DNA from: Bacteroidales bacterium UBA6207
GTDB taxonomy: Bacteria > Bacteroidota > Bacteroidia > Bacteroidales > F082
Direction of reading: 5' to 3'
Length of the DNA: 19,145 nucleotides
NCBI GenBank assembly: GCA_002421995.1
Contig: DISP01000067.1
Location: 1 to 19,145, forward strand
Numbering within the stretch: the stretch's first letter is position 1; every line of letters begins with the position of its first letter. A program made the position numbers and the translations under genes. The notes under the pieces were generated by a model. That model was given only the letters and a program-made list of their open reading frames with translations, was not told the DNA's origin and did no database searches. Shown here one piece after another: positions 7,538 through 15,834 of this stretch.

Positions 7538-9565
7538 ATGAAAACAAAGAAGTTGCCAATTGTAATAGCTGACCCATGGCTCGAACCTGTGAGCTGGGCT
7601 GTGAATGAAAGATATGATAGATTTCGGTCAAGGATTGAGCATATCACCACTTATTACGGTAGTTTGACTGCCTTTGCCACTGCCGATCATCTCTTTGGAT
7701 TGAATTATGACAAATTGCGCAAAGGATGGTGGTACAGAGAGTGGGCGCCTGCCGCCTCTGCCTTGTTTCTTTTTGGTGATTTTAATCAATGGAATCGCTA
7801 TGAACACCCGCTCGTGAACAATGGAAAGGGTATTTGGGAGATATTTCTTGATGATAAAACCTATAAAAATAGTTTCAAACACGAGAGCCTGCTCAAAGTC
7901 ATTGTCAGAAGCAGTATTGGGGAGATTGAACGTATTCCGGTTTGCATCAAACGGGTAGTGCAGGATGAGCAGACAAAAGACTTTAGTGGTCAGCTCTGGA
8001 ATCCTGAGAACCCATACACTTTTAAGCATAGTCAACCACATCTGCAACGACTTGAACCCTTGCTGATCTATGAATCACACATCGGGATGGCACAGGAAGA
8101 GCCGGGCGTTGGCAGTTATAAGGCTTTTCAGCTTCAGATTCTTCCAAAAGTTGTCGAAGCCGGCTACAATGCCATTCAGTTGATGGCCGTGGCCGAGCAT
8201 CCGTATTATGGTTCATTTGGCTACCATGTTTCCAATTTTTTTGCACCTAGTTCGCGCTTTGGTACACCTGACGAGTTGAAAGAATTGGTGGATGAAGCCC
8301 ATAAACTGGGATTGTTGGTGATTATGGATATTGTTCATTCTCACACAGTTAAGAATACACGTGAAGGACTTAACCTGTTTGACGGTACCGATTTTCAATA
8401 CACCCATGCCGGAAGCAGGGGCGATCATCCCCAATGGGATTCAAAGCTGTTTAATTATGGCAAAGATGAGGTGTTGCAGCTATTGTTGTCGAATGTAAGG
8501 TATTGGCTTGAGGATTTCCGCTTTGACGGATTTAGGTTTGACGGTGTCACCTCCATGCTCTATTTCCATCATGGCAATGGTGTTACTTTTGACAGTCCGG
8601 AAAAATATTTTTCAGAAGGCGTTGAATATGATGCTGTTACTTACCTTCAACTTGCTAATACACTGATACATCAAATCAATCCCAAAGCAATAAGCATAGC
8701 AGAGGAGGTGAGTGGTATGCCGGGATTGTGCAAAGCAGTTGAGGATGGCGGACTCGGTTTTGACTACCGCCTGGGCATGGGTTTGCCTGATTTTTGGATT
8801 AAGATACTCAAAGAGCGTGCTGATGAAGACTGGAATATGAACGAGCTTTTTCACACCATGACCAATCGCTTGTTTGATGTGAATACGATTGCTTATGCCG
8901 AATCGCACGACCAGGCACTTGTTGGAGATAAAACACTTGCATTCAGGTTGATGGATAAAGAAATGTATGACTTCATGTCGAAAGAAACTGAAAGTGTGGT
9001 AATTGACAGAGGTATTGCATTGCACAAAATGATCCGTCTTTTTACGATCAGCCTCGGGGGAGAAGGATGGCTCAATTTCATGGGCAATGAGTTTGGCCAT
9101 CCGGAGTGGATTGATTTTCCGCGTGCCGGCAACGATTGGAGCTATCAGCATGCACGGCGGCAATGGTCACTGGTCGAGAAAAAGTTTCTGAAATACCACT
9201 GGCTTGCCGACTTCGACCGCGCCATGATTGCATTAATGAAAAAATCGCATATCATGTTAAGCTTGCCTCCCTGGCTTCTGTGGGTTGACGAGGTTAATAA
9301 AACCATTGTGTATGAGCGCAATAACTTTATTTTTGTGTTTAACTGGCATGCTTCATTTGCACTTCCGGACTATGAAATTCCACTCAGGGAAACAGGCGAT
9401 TACTCTGTGGTGCTCACAACTGACGACCCTGCTTTTGGAGGTTTGGGTCGGTTTGACGATAGCCGCCCGTATCCATCCTATTTGAATGCCGACGGACAAC
9501 CGGCCATGAAAATATACAATGTGAACAGATCGGCTCACATTCTAAAAAGGATTGAAGATCAGTAG
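7538..9565 (+). CDS. glgB: 1,4-alpha-glucan branching enzyme (GH13_8 type)
   Basis: A 675-residue glycogen branching enzyme that cleaves an alpha-1,4 chain and rejoins it by an alpha-1,6 bond. An N-terminal CBM48 domain (about 60-150; WWYREWAPAASALFLFGDFN) precedes the GH13 barrel. Region I is MDIVHSH; region II GFRFDGVTSM gives nucleophile D335; region III IAEEVSGMPG gives acid/base E389; region IV ESHDQAL gives D458. Features such as YESHIGMAQEEPGVGSY, YYGSFGYHVSNFFAPSSRFG and EWIDFPRAGN are those of the GH13_8 (eukaryote-like) branch rather than the E. coli GlgB type, a form common in Bacteroidota. A C-terminal amylase beta-domain follows. It is 15 bp after the amylase gene and 21 bp before the YkgJ-like gene, so likely co-transcribed. 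Confidence 0.96.
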   Translation: MKTKKLPIVIADPWLEPVSWAVNERYDRFRSRIEHITTYYGSLTAFATADHLFGLNYDKLRKGWWYREWAPAASALFLFGDFNQWNRYEHPLVNNGKGIWEIFLDDKTYKNSFKHESLLKVIVRSSIGEIERIPVCIKRVVQDEQTKDFSGQLWNPENPYTFKHSQPHLQRLEPLLIYESHIGMAQEEPGVGSYKAFQLQILPKVVEAGYNAIQLMAVAEHPYYGSFGYHVSNFFAPSSRFGTPDELKELVDEAHKLGLLVIMDIVHSHTVKNTREGLNLFDGTDFQYTHAGSRGDHPQWDSKLFNYGKDEVLQLLLSNVRYWLEDFRFDGFRFDGVTSMLYFHHGNGVTFDSPEKYFSEGVEYDAVTYLQLANTLIHQINPKAISIAEEVSGMPGLCKAVEDGGLGFDYRLGMGLPDFWIKILKERADEDWNMNELFHTMTNRLFDVNTIAYAESHDQALVGDKTLAFRLMDKEMYDFMSKETESVVIDRGIALHKMIRLFTISLGGEGWLNFMGNEFGHPEWIDFPRAGNDWSYQHARRQWSLVEKKFLKYHWLADFDRAMIALMKKSHIMLSLPPWLLWVDEVNKTIVYERNNFIFVFNWHASFALPDYEIPLRETGDYSVVLTTDDPAFGGLGRFDDSRPYPSYLNADGQPAMKIYNVNRSAHILKRIEDQ

Positions 9566-9586
9566 TTTAATACTAAGTTTGAAGCT

Positions 9587-10087
9587 TTGATAAATCAATG
9601 GAAGAGTAAAAAAGCCCAAAAGCTGATTGATGGGCGCTCTCAGAAAGAAACACTCAGGTTTTTAAACCGTGAATTGAAACAAGGAGCAAAGAAGCTTGAT
9701 GAAAAAGCTGATGCACTTCACGAAACTATTTTCAGCCGGATTGATTGCTTAGATTGCGCAAATTGTTGCAAATCAATACCTCCATTGATAAACGACACAG
9801 ATGTGAACCGCATTTCGCGCGCGCTTAGAATGAAAACCTCAGTTTTTCGGCAGCAATACGTTCGCATTGACGAAGATGGAGATTCGGTGATAGCAACAAC
9901 ACCCTGTCCGTTTCTTGGAACCGACAATTATTGCAGTATCTACGAGGTTCGTCCAAAAGCCTGCCGGGCATATCCACATACCGGTAACCTTGATTTTTCG
10001 AGGCATTTATCGTTGCATGCCCAAAACACCCTGTATTGCCCGGCGGTTTATCACATTATAGAGGGTTTGAAAGCTGTGACGAAGTGA
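9587..10087 (+). CDS. YkgJ-family cysteine-cluster protein (putative zinc/iron-chelating domain)
   Basis: A 166-residue protein of the UPF0153/YkgJ family. Its eight cysteines (54, 57, 60, 61, 107, 116, 126, 151) include the signature CLDCANCC, then TPCPFL, YCSIY and RPKACRAYPH. The family is thought to bind a metal or Fe-S cluster; no reaction is established. A lysine-rich helical N-terminus precedes the cluster. TTG 9587 is chosen as start because no ATG is available upstream of the conserved region and the N-terminus from here has the expected length. The frame is the same as glgB and contains no stop between the glgB TAG and this TTG. Co-transcription with glgB is likely, but no functional link is evident. 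Confidence 0.85.
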   Translation: MINQWKSKKAQKLIDGRSQKETLRFLNRELKQGAKKLDEKADALHETIFSRIDCLDCANCCKSIPPLINDTDVNRISRALRMKTSVFRQQYVRIDEDGDSVIATTPCPFLGTDNYCSIYEVRPKACRAYPHTGNLDFSRHLSLHAQNTLYCPAVYHIIEGLKAVTK

Positions 10088-10134
10088 GGTTTGATTGGAT
10101 GTATTCCTGAATGCTTCAACCTCCTGTCAGGTAT

Positions 10135-10162
10135 AAAAAAAGCCCATCGTTTCCGAAAGGCT
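10135..10162 (-). terminator. Possible terminator of tRNA-Arg
   Basis: Read on the minus strand just after the tRNA: AGCCT (10162-10158) can pair with GGGCT (10145-10141), followed by a run of seven T. The stem is short, with one G-T pair and a 12-nt loop, so it is only moderately convincing. Confidence 0.5.
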
Positions 10163-10169
10163 GTTGTTG

Positions 10170-10243
10170 TGATCCGGGCGGGATTCGAACCCACGACCCG
10201 CAGCTTAGAAGGCTGCTGCTCTATCCAACTGAGCTACCGGACC
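10170..10243 (-). tRNA. tRNA-Arg, anticodon TCT (UCU)
   Basis: A 74-nt cloverleaf on the minus strand. The acceptor stem GGTCCGG pairs with CCGGATC (one G-T pair); the D stem is GCTC/GAGC; the anticodon stem GCAGC/GCTGC encloses loop CTTCTAA with anticodon TCT, reading AGA; the T arm is GTGGG-TTCGAAT-CCCGC; the discriminator is A. CCA is not encoded and must be added after transcription. Confidence 0.97.
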
Positions 10244-10265
10244 AATTTTCTGGTTTTTGAGGGCG

Positions 10266-10296
10266 CAAAGATAGCAATTCCATTGGTTTTAAGCAA
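10266..10296 (-). promoter_or_regulatory. Promoter of tRNA-Arg
   Basis: On the minus strand TATCTTTG (10273-10266) matches TAnnTTTG, with TTG (10296-10294) 20 bp upstream. The -7 element lies 22 bp before the tRNA 5' end, which leaves room for a short leader removed by RNase P. Confidence 0.8.
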
Positions 10297-10448
10297 TCTG
10301 TTGGGAATAAAATCTGTTTTTCATTGCCGGGAAAGCGTAAACATCTAAAAATCATAGATTTGAACACTAATGCGTAGTTTTGTTATCGTTCTTCATTTTT
10401 TTTGTGAGGGTTTAATAACCAACTCAACCAAATAGAGGCGTTTGCGGT

Positions 10449-10477
10449 AAAAAAAAGACGGTGTTTTGCACCGTCTT
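10449..10477 (-). terminator. Intrinsic terminator of the RRM protein gene
   Basis: A perfect 9-bp stem AAGACGGTG/CACCGTCTT with a 5-nt loop, followed on the minus strand by eight T (10456-10449). It lies 20 bp after the stop codon. On the plus strand it lacks a clean T run, so it acts mainly on the minus strand. Confidence 0.92.
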
Positions 10478-10497
10478 CTTATACTTATATTCGCTGA

Positions 10498-10893
10498 TTA
10501 GTAACGATTTCTGTATCCACCGCTTTCGCCTCTGTCTCCACCACGGAAACCACCTTCTTTGCGATAGCCGCCTTCGCTGCGATATCCGCCTTCATTGCGG
10601 AAACCACCTTCACGGCGTTTGAAACCACCGCCACCACCTGTTTGTCCTTCTTCTTTCGGACGGGCTTTCTTGACGATGATAGTGCTACCATCTAGTTGTG
10701 TTTCATTGAGTTCGTTGATGGCTGCGAAGCCTTCGGTTTCGTCGGGCATTTCAACAAAGCCATAACCTTTTGAACGGTTGGTCAGCTTGTCGATGATAAC
10801 TTTGGCGCTGGTAACTTCACCAAATTGTTTAAAGGTTTCTTCCAGTTGTTCGCTGGTTGTTTTGAAATTGAGTTTTGCAACAAAAATGTTCAT
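10498..10893 (-). CDS. Single-RRM RNA-binding protein with Gly/Arg-rich tail
   Basis: A 131-residue RNA-binding protein. The RRM spans about residues 1-78: RNP2 is IFVAKL (3-8) and RNP1 KGYGFVEM (42-49), with the aromatic residues that stack on RNA in this family. The tail (about 85-131) is disordered, rich in Gly, Arg and Glu, and built on a six-residue repeat of the form EGGYRx. Proteins of this layout are common in Bacteroidota and are thought to act as global RNA-binding regulators or chaperones; the targets here are unknown. The start is ATG 10893: a longer frame upstream would add an unlikely Phe/Ile-rich extension before the conserved MNIFVAKL. The gene is monocistronic, with its own promoter and terminator. 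Confidence 0.95.
   Translation of the reverse strand: MNIFVAKLNFKTTSEQLEETFKQFGEVTSAKVIIDKLTNRSKGYGFVEMPDETEGFAAINELNETQLDGSTIIVKKARPKEEGQTGGGGGFKRREGGFRNEGGYRSEGGYRKEGGFRGGDRGESGGYRNRY
10550..10621 (-). repeat. 18-bp tandem repeat coding for the EGGYRx tail
   Basis: Four consecutive 18-bp units starting at 10550, 10568, 10586 and 10604 on the plus strand (CCACCTTC or CCGCCTTC at each start; the fourth is degenerate). They encode the Gly/Arg-rich tail of the RRM protein, so copy number could vary by slippage without breaking the frame. Confidence 0.8.
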
Positions 10894-11019
10894 GATAAAA
10901 ATGAAAAAGAATTGATAAATGGTTTTCAAAAAGAAAGTCAACTAACGACTTCACAGAATTTTGTTTCTGAAAATGTGAATTACCCTGCTTTTTAAAGAAC
11001 GTATAAAATTAAACCGCGA

Positions 11020-11052
11020 CAAAAATACAACTTTATGTACATGAAATTCAAA
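11020..11052 (-). promoter_or_regulatory. Promoter of the RRM protein gene
   Basis: On the minus strand TATTTTTG (11027-11020) matches TAnnTTTG, with TTTG (11052-11049) 21 bp upstream. Transcription would begin near 11013 and give an A/T-rich 5' leader of about 120 nt before ATG 10893. I see no strong hairpin in that leader. Confidence 0.72.
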
Positions 11053-11155
11053 TATTTAATTTTTTTTTATTTTAAATTGATTTTATCCCGTTTTTAATCA
11101 TAAAAGATCATCATTTGGGCTGATCATCCTTGAAGCCTGAAGATTTTGATTTATT

Positions 11156-11195
11156 AAAAAAAAGCCGGTCAGAAGAATTTTCCGACCGGCTTTTT
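11156..11195 (-). terminator. Strong, probably bidirectional terminator after the T9SS gene pair
   Basis: The arms GCCGGTC (11164-11170) and GACCGGC (11184-11190) pair, extended by A/T pairs to about 12 bp, with a 13-nt loop. On the minus strand a run of eight T follows, 17 bp after the stop of the 1538-residue gene. The plus strand has five T, so it may also stop antisense transcripts. Confidence 0.9.
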
Positions 11196-11212
11196 GTTTG
11201 CAGGTAAAATAG

Positions 11213-14200
11213 CTACTGGTGCAGTATTCTTGCAATAAAGCTTCTGTTCGTTGTTGGATCAATGGCTTGAATTAGTATCAATCCTTTAGGTAAGTTACTG
11301 ATATTCAATTCAATTAATGAGTTCTCGGTTTGAATCTCTCTCAATAATTGACCATTGGCTGAATAGATCCTCAATGTATTTCCCGGTTTAAGATCGCGCA
11401 GCTCAATGAATCCTTTGGTTGGATTTGGCCTTGCTGTAAATCCACTGATGAACTGATTTTCACCAATGTCAGTTAGATTTATGACTACATATCCGGTTTT
11501 GATGACATTTCCGCTACCATATTGATTTGTTGCTGTAAGGCTAACATTATAGGTTCCATCAACAGTGTAGCTTACCATTGGGTTTTGCGCAGTTGAGGTG
11601 GATGGGTTTCCTCCCGGCAAGGACCAAATCCAGCTTGTTGGGCTGTTTGAGGAGATGTCAGTAAACTGATAATCAACACGGTCAACAAATGCCTGGTGTG
11701 TAGAACTAAAGTCGGCAACAGGTGCATTTCCGGCGTTGACCATATCAGCAGTCAATTTTGTGTTGCTGCCAAAGGCATTTGCAACAGTCAGGCTAACATC
11801 AAACAAGCCGGCATTGTTGTAGAAGATGTTTGTGGGATTTTGAACATTACTGCTTCCCGGGAATCCCCCTTCGAACGTCCATGCCCATGAATCAATGTTT
11901 CCGGTGGACTGGTCTGTGAAAGCAAGGGTGGAGCCAACCTGGATTGTAGTACTTCCGTTAGCGACAAAATTTGCCACCGGTGGAAATCCGGCAGTGATGT
12001 AGTTAGGCATGTTTTTGGTGTTGCTGCCGTTTGCGTTGGTCACCGTGAGGCTTACATTAAACGAACCGGCTGTATTGTAAAAGACAGGAGGAGGTGTTTG
12101 TCCGTTGTAGCTGGCAGGTGTTCCGCCTTGAAAAGTCCATGCCCAGCTGTTAATCTGACCGGTTGATGTATTTGTAAATGTAACACTTGTTCCAACCGCC
12201 GGTGTAGTGTCGTCTGCCGTGAAGTTGGCAGTAGGCAAACTTGTTACGGTAATGTACTCAGTTTTGGTCACGGTATGCGTTCCAAATGAGGTAGTAACTA
12301 TGAGTGTAACATCGAATTCTCCTGTATTGTTATAGGTAACAGTTGGATTTTGTGCCGTAGATGTAGCAGGTGTGCCACCCTGGAAAGACCAGCTCCACGC
12401 GCTTGGATTTCCAGGTGTAAGATCCGTGAATTGAACCTGGGTACCCGGACTAACATTGGTGGCATTGGCACTGAAATCAGGACTTTTTGTGATTAGAAGT
12501 GCTTCGACGCCAACAATCGGGTTAACTGTATTAATGCCATAAGGCCAGCTGCCGTTGGATGAAGTTACTGTTTCGGATGGAATTATCTCTGCGTTTGACA
12601 ACTGTCTCACTTCAACGCGACGAAGCCCGGTGGGAAGTGTATTAGGAATAATGCTGCCCCACGAAGAAGCTTGTCCGTCAACAAGGTTTTGGTAGAATGC
12701 AGGATAGGCTGTTGTGCCTGAAGTTCCATCGTCTTCGATGAATGTGCAGGCAAGCGGACGGCCGGTACCCGCAACGTTGTCATATAAAACAGCAAAGTTT
12801 TTGGCTTGTGAGAACAACTTGCCGTAAACACCAGATCCGCTCAAGGCATCCGGATTCACGCCCATTCCTATCGCAAGCGTAGAATCAGCAGTGGTGAGAT
12901 AGTTAACAGCTGTTGTCCCTCCCTGACCATTATTGATACGGATTCTCATGTAAACATAGTTACCCGGCGTGAATCGTGCATTACTTGTAGGTTCAGTAAT
13001 AAACCAACCTGTATAGCTTCCGTTTGCATCAGTTGTAAACTCTCCATGGTTTTCGGGAGTGGTAAAGCTGGGGCCGCTGCTGCGGTAAAAATTTCCCGAT
13101 GCATCAATGAAAACAATATTTCCAGCTCCGCTAACATTGGCTGCATCAGCGTAGGTAACAACCTGGTTGATGAACTTATAGGTAGCATTTGGGATAAGGT
13201 TACTAATAGTGGCCCGATAGGCGTATGGTACACGATGATTCGTCGGGTTGTTGCCGACAACGTATTTTGGAAGTATTGTTGAAGTTAAAACAGGTTGGTT
13301 AATGATTAATACAGCAGTGCTGGTTGCACTTGAAAGCCCTGCGGCTGTGGCCTGAATGGTATAGCTTCCTGTGGCACTAAAGGCGATATCATCAAAAGTT
13401 GCAACACCGGCAATGGCTTGTTTTGTCACAGTTCCACTTATAGTTCCGCTACCTGTCAGCTTGCTGATTGTGATCATCCCTGTGTAGTTCTGGTCAACAG
13501 TTTGATCGGGGCGGCGTGCTTCTATCGTGAAAGCCTTCAATGGCAGCGCTACCTGCCCATAACCGGGAAATGACACGATAGCAAGATTTGTTGCCACTGC
13601 CATCACATCAAATGCAGCACTCACAGCCGGCTCCAAAGCCATTCCAGCTGTAGCAGTAGCTGCAAGCTTAACACCGGTTTCGGCGGTGTTGTACACAAGG
13701 TTGTTGAATACAACGGTATTGCTTCCGGCCGGGATAATTCCCGTAAGTGTTCCGGTCAACTGTCCTGTTCCAACTGATTTGCTGAGTGTTACGGTTGTGT
13801 TGCCTATCACATTGGCGGCCTGATTGTTTGCGTCAACTGATTGAACGCTTGCGCTGAATGGGGTATTAACATTTGGAGAAGTGCCATTATTGATATTGAG
13901 AAAAGACAATTTCACCGGTACGTTTCCGGAAATCACATCTCCGCTTATTGTTACGTCCTGAAAGCGCCAGTTTCCATCGCCGCTATAAACTTCGCCACCA
14001 CTCACACGTGCCCTGTGATAAGCAGTGTTTGCAAGGAAACTGTTACCAAGACCATCATCAAAAGCAAGCGGTGAAAAGACCGAAACGATACGCAACCCAA
14101 ATTGCGCATTGTTAGATGCTGCCGTGATGGTGGAAAGGTCGAAACTAAAATCATAATAGGTATCATGCGGAGAGAGACCTCCGGCATTGTTGCCGGCTGA

Positions 14201-15829
14201 CTGCCAGCTTGCACCTCCATTGGTGGTATATTGCACTTCGGCCCAACGCGACATGGTGCCCGACGAACGATGCTTGAACGTAAGTTGAATGTTCTGGTAA
14301 CCTATTGTACTGAGCATCAGTTGCAATCCGGCTGATCCGGAAGCTGTTGACTGCGCAGGGAAGGTTGTTATGCGAAGTGCGTCGGCCTGTGCTACCTGTG
14401 TAACTCCGCCGATAAGCGTAGCAGTACCGCTACCTGTTGTTGGATTGAGGTCGCCGGCATTTGTAAAGGCCCATTGTGTAATGATTCCGGCTTGTGTGCC
14501 CGTGATCTGGATATTGTCAACTTGCCAGAGTCTGTAGAAATCAACATTGTAATGGTATTGGATAGCAATATATACACTTGTGCCGCTGATGGCATTCAAA
14601 TCCACCATTCCCGAAGAGGTCCACACTTGTTCTTCGGTTGGTTGGGTGAAAGGCAATTCGGTCCATGTGGCTGATGATGGATCGCCCATGCCAGCATAAT
14701 TTGTGGAATAGAGCAGTTTAAAGTAATTGTTATCGTCCTCGCTGCCATATCTTTTCCAGGATTCAAAGCTTAACTGTACATCATCATAAATGTCTTTGTT
14801 AAAAGCTGGTAGTATCAACCAGTCATCTTCCAGCACTCCGGTGTTAAATCCGTTCATATAAACATATCCTCCTGTGCTGTATGCCCAGAATTTGTCGTTT
14901 CCGTTTTTGCTGTAAGCATAAACTTTTCCGAAATCAGTGTCAAAAACCTCGGTGTAGGGCAGGGTTGTGGTTTGCGGATCGCGAACGATATAGGATTGCT
15001 GGGCTGATGTTTTTGTACCACCTGCATTGTCCTGAGCAAAAACAACGAAATATACGGTTGTTCCGTCGGTTTGGGCAGGGATTGGGGATGCAGTTGAATA
15101 GTTGTTGCCACCGGCTGCGTTCATGGTAATGGTATTGGTATAGACGCCCGTAGCCGTTCCCCACTTCAATTGAACCAAACTGACGGTGCCATCGCCGTCA
15201 GTTACATTCGCACTCACATGAACTGTGGCGGAGGAGTTGATTTCTCCTGCAGGAGTTCTGACAATGTTACTAATCACAGGAGGAATATTGCCGCCTCCTG
15301 TGTAATTGGTTAGCTCAATGTCATCAACATTCAACCTGCGGTTTACAGTACCAGCGGTTGTAGCCTTGATGCGGATTCTCACGTTTCCGGTGACATTGAC
15401 TGTTTCGGAGAATTGGGTAACATCATTTGAAGCAGGCGCCGTAAAAGCGGCTCCAAGCTGTGTCCAGTTTGCACCGGCATTCGTGCTGTATTCAACCACC
15501 CACTCCACCTGGGCATCGGTGCCATAGCGGCGGTAACTGAAAGTTAGCGTGCCAAGGCCATCGGCTTTATCAGCCAGCATGGTCATCACAGAAGTTCCGT
15601 AGCCACGGAGCCTTGCCGATTTTAAGCCGTTTTTCCAGTCGGAATCAGAGTTTCCGATAAGTGCGTCAGTCATATCCCAATCGAGTCCCGAAAGGTTTAC
15701 TGTACCTGAGGCATAACTGGTTTTAACTTCGGTTTCACCCTCAAAGTTAACTAAGTATTGAGCCGTTGCAAAGCCGGAAATTCCCAGTAGCAAGGCAAAT
15801 ACAAATGAAATTCGGTAAATTCTTTTCAT
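11213..15829 (-). CDS. Large secreted multidomain T9SS cargo protein with four PKD domains
   Basis: A 1538-residue exported protein with no recognised catalytic domain. Residues 1-23 are a signal peptide (MKRIYR, hydrophobic core, FATA before Q24). Then come: a jelly-roll-like domain (about 25-175); an Ig/FnIII-like domain (about 183-285); a choice-of-anchor-J/cleaved-adhesin-like domain (about 290-450, DDWLILPAF, WQVDNIQI); a module shared with the neighbouring gene (about 451-632); two Ig-like filler domains (about 635-845); an unrecognised region (about 846-1113); four tandem PKD domains (about 1115-1450, each with a variant of WSWSFQGGTP and a YNxxGxFxVSLTVTN motif); and a T9SS type A sorting domain (about 1460-1538, FTARPNPTKG, IYSANGQLL, LPKGLILIQA). 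It is likely exported through the Por system and retained at the surface or released. Adhesion or polysaccharide binding is inference. Start ATG is 5 bp after the stop of the upstream gene. Confidence 0.93.
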   Translation of the reverse strand: MKRIYRISFVFALLLGISGFATAQYLVNFEGETEVKTSYASGTVNLSGLDWDMTDALIGNSDSDWKNGLKSARLRGYGTSVMTMLADKADGLGTLTFSYRRYGTDAQVEWVVEYSTNAGANWTQLGAAFTAPASNDVTQFSETVNVTGNVRIRIKATTAGTVNRRLNVDDIELTNYTGGGNIPPVISNIVRTPAGEINSSATVHVSANVTDGDGTVSLVQLKWGTATGVYTNTITMNAAGGNNYSTASPIPAQTDGTTVYFVVFAQDNAGGTKTSAQQSYIVRDPQTTTLPYTEVFDTDFGKVYAYSKNGNDKFWAYSTGGYVYMNGFNTGVLEDDWLILPAFNKDIYDDVQLSFESWKRYGSEDDNNYFKLLYSTNYAGMGDPSSATWTELPFTQPTEEQVWTSSGMVDLNAISGTSVYIAIQYHYNVDFYRLWQVDNIQITGTQAGIITQWAFTNAGDLNPTTGSGTATLIGGVTQVAQADALRITTFPAQSTASGSAGLQLMLSTIGYQNIQLTFKHRSSGTMSRWAEVQYTTNGGASWQSAGNNAGGLSPHDTYYDFSFDLSTITAASNNAQFGLRIVSVFSPLAFDDGLGNSFLANTAYHRARVSGGEVYSGDGNWRFQDVTISGDVISGNVPVKLSFLNINNGTSPNVNTPFSASVQSVDANNQAANVIGNTTVTLSKSVGTGQLTGTLTGIIPAGSNTVVFNNLVYNTAETGVKLAATATAGMALEPAVSAAFDVMAVATNLAIVSFPGYGQVALPLKAFTIEARRPDQTVDQNYTGMITISKLTGSGTISGTVTKQAIAGVATFDDIAFSATGSYTIQATAAGLSSATSTAVLIINQPVLTSTILPKYVVGNNPTNHRVPYAYRATISNLIPNATYKFINQVVTYADAANVSGAGNIVFIDASGNFYRSSGPSFTTPENHGEFTTDANGSYTGWFITEPTSNARFTPGNYVYMRIRINNGQGGTTAVNYLTTADSTLAIGMGVNPDALSGSGVYGKLFSQAKNFAVLYDNVAGTGRPLACTFIEDDGTSGTTAYPAFYQNLVDGQASSWGSIIPNTLPTGLRRVEVRQLSNAEIIPSETVTSSNGSWPYGINTVNPIVGVEALLITKSPDFSANATNVSPGTQVQFTDLTPGNPSAWSWSFQGGTPATSTAQNPTVTYNNTGEFDVTLIVTTSFGTHTVTKTEYITVTSLPTANFTADDTTPAVGTSVTFTNTSTGQINSWAWTFQGGTPASYNGQTPPPVFYNTAGSFNVSLTVTNANGSNTKNMPNYITAGFPPVANFVANGSTTIQVGSTLAFTDQSTGNIDSWAWTFEGGFPGSSNVQNPTNIFYNNAGLFDVSLTVANAFGSNTKLTADMVNAGNAPVADFSSTHQAFVDRVDYQFTDISSNSPTSWIWSLPGGNPSTSTAQNPMVSYTVDGTYNVSLTATNQYGSGNVIKTGYVVINLTDIGENQFISGFTARPNPTKGFIELRDLKPGNTLRIYSANGQLLREIQTENSLIELNISNLPKGLILIQAIDPTTNRSFIARILHQ

Positions 15830-15834
15830 TTAAG

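Noticed and set aside
8612..9163. Minus-strand open frame of 183 codons
   Set aside because: Antisense to the conserved catalytic barrel of glgB, including region III and IV residues; no independent support.
10091..10348. Plus-strand open frame of 85 codons
   Set aside because: It runs antisense through the whole tRNA-Arg gene and its promoter, and the translation has no family resemblance.
10894..10941. Upstream extension of the RRM protein (16 extra residues)
   Set aside because: The extension is Phe/Ile-rich, sits in the leader, and precedes the conserved MNIFVAKL start typical of these proteins.
11470..12490. Repetitive DNA that could suggest a CRISPR or satellite array
   Set aside because: Repeats are of about 250 bp, diverged, in frame, and encode PKD domains; there are no short identical repeats with unique spacers.
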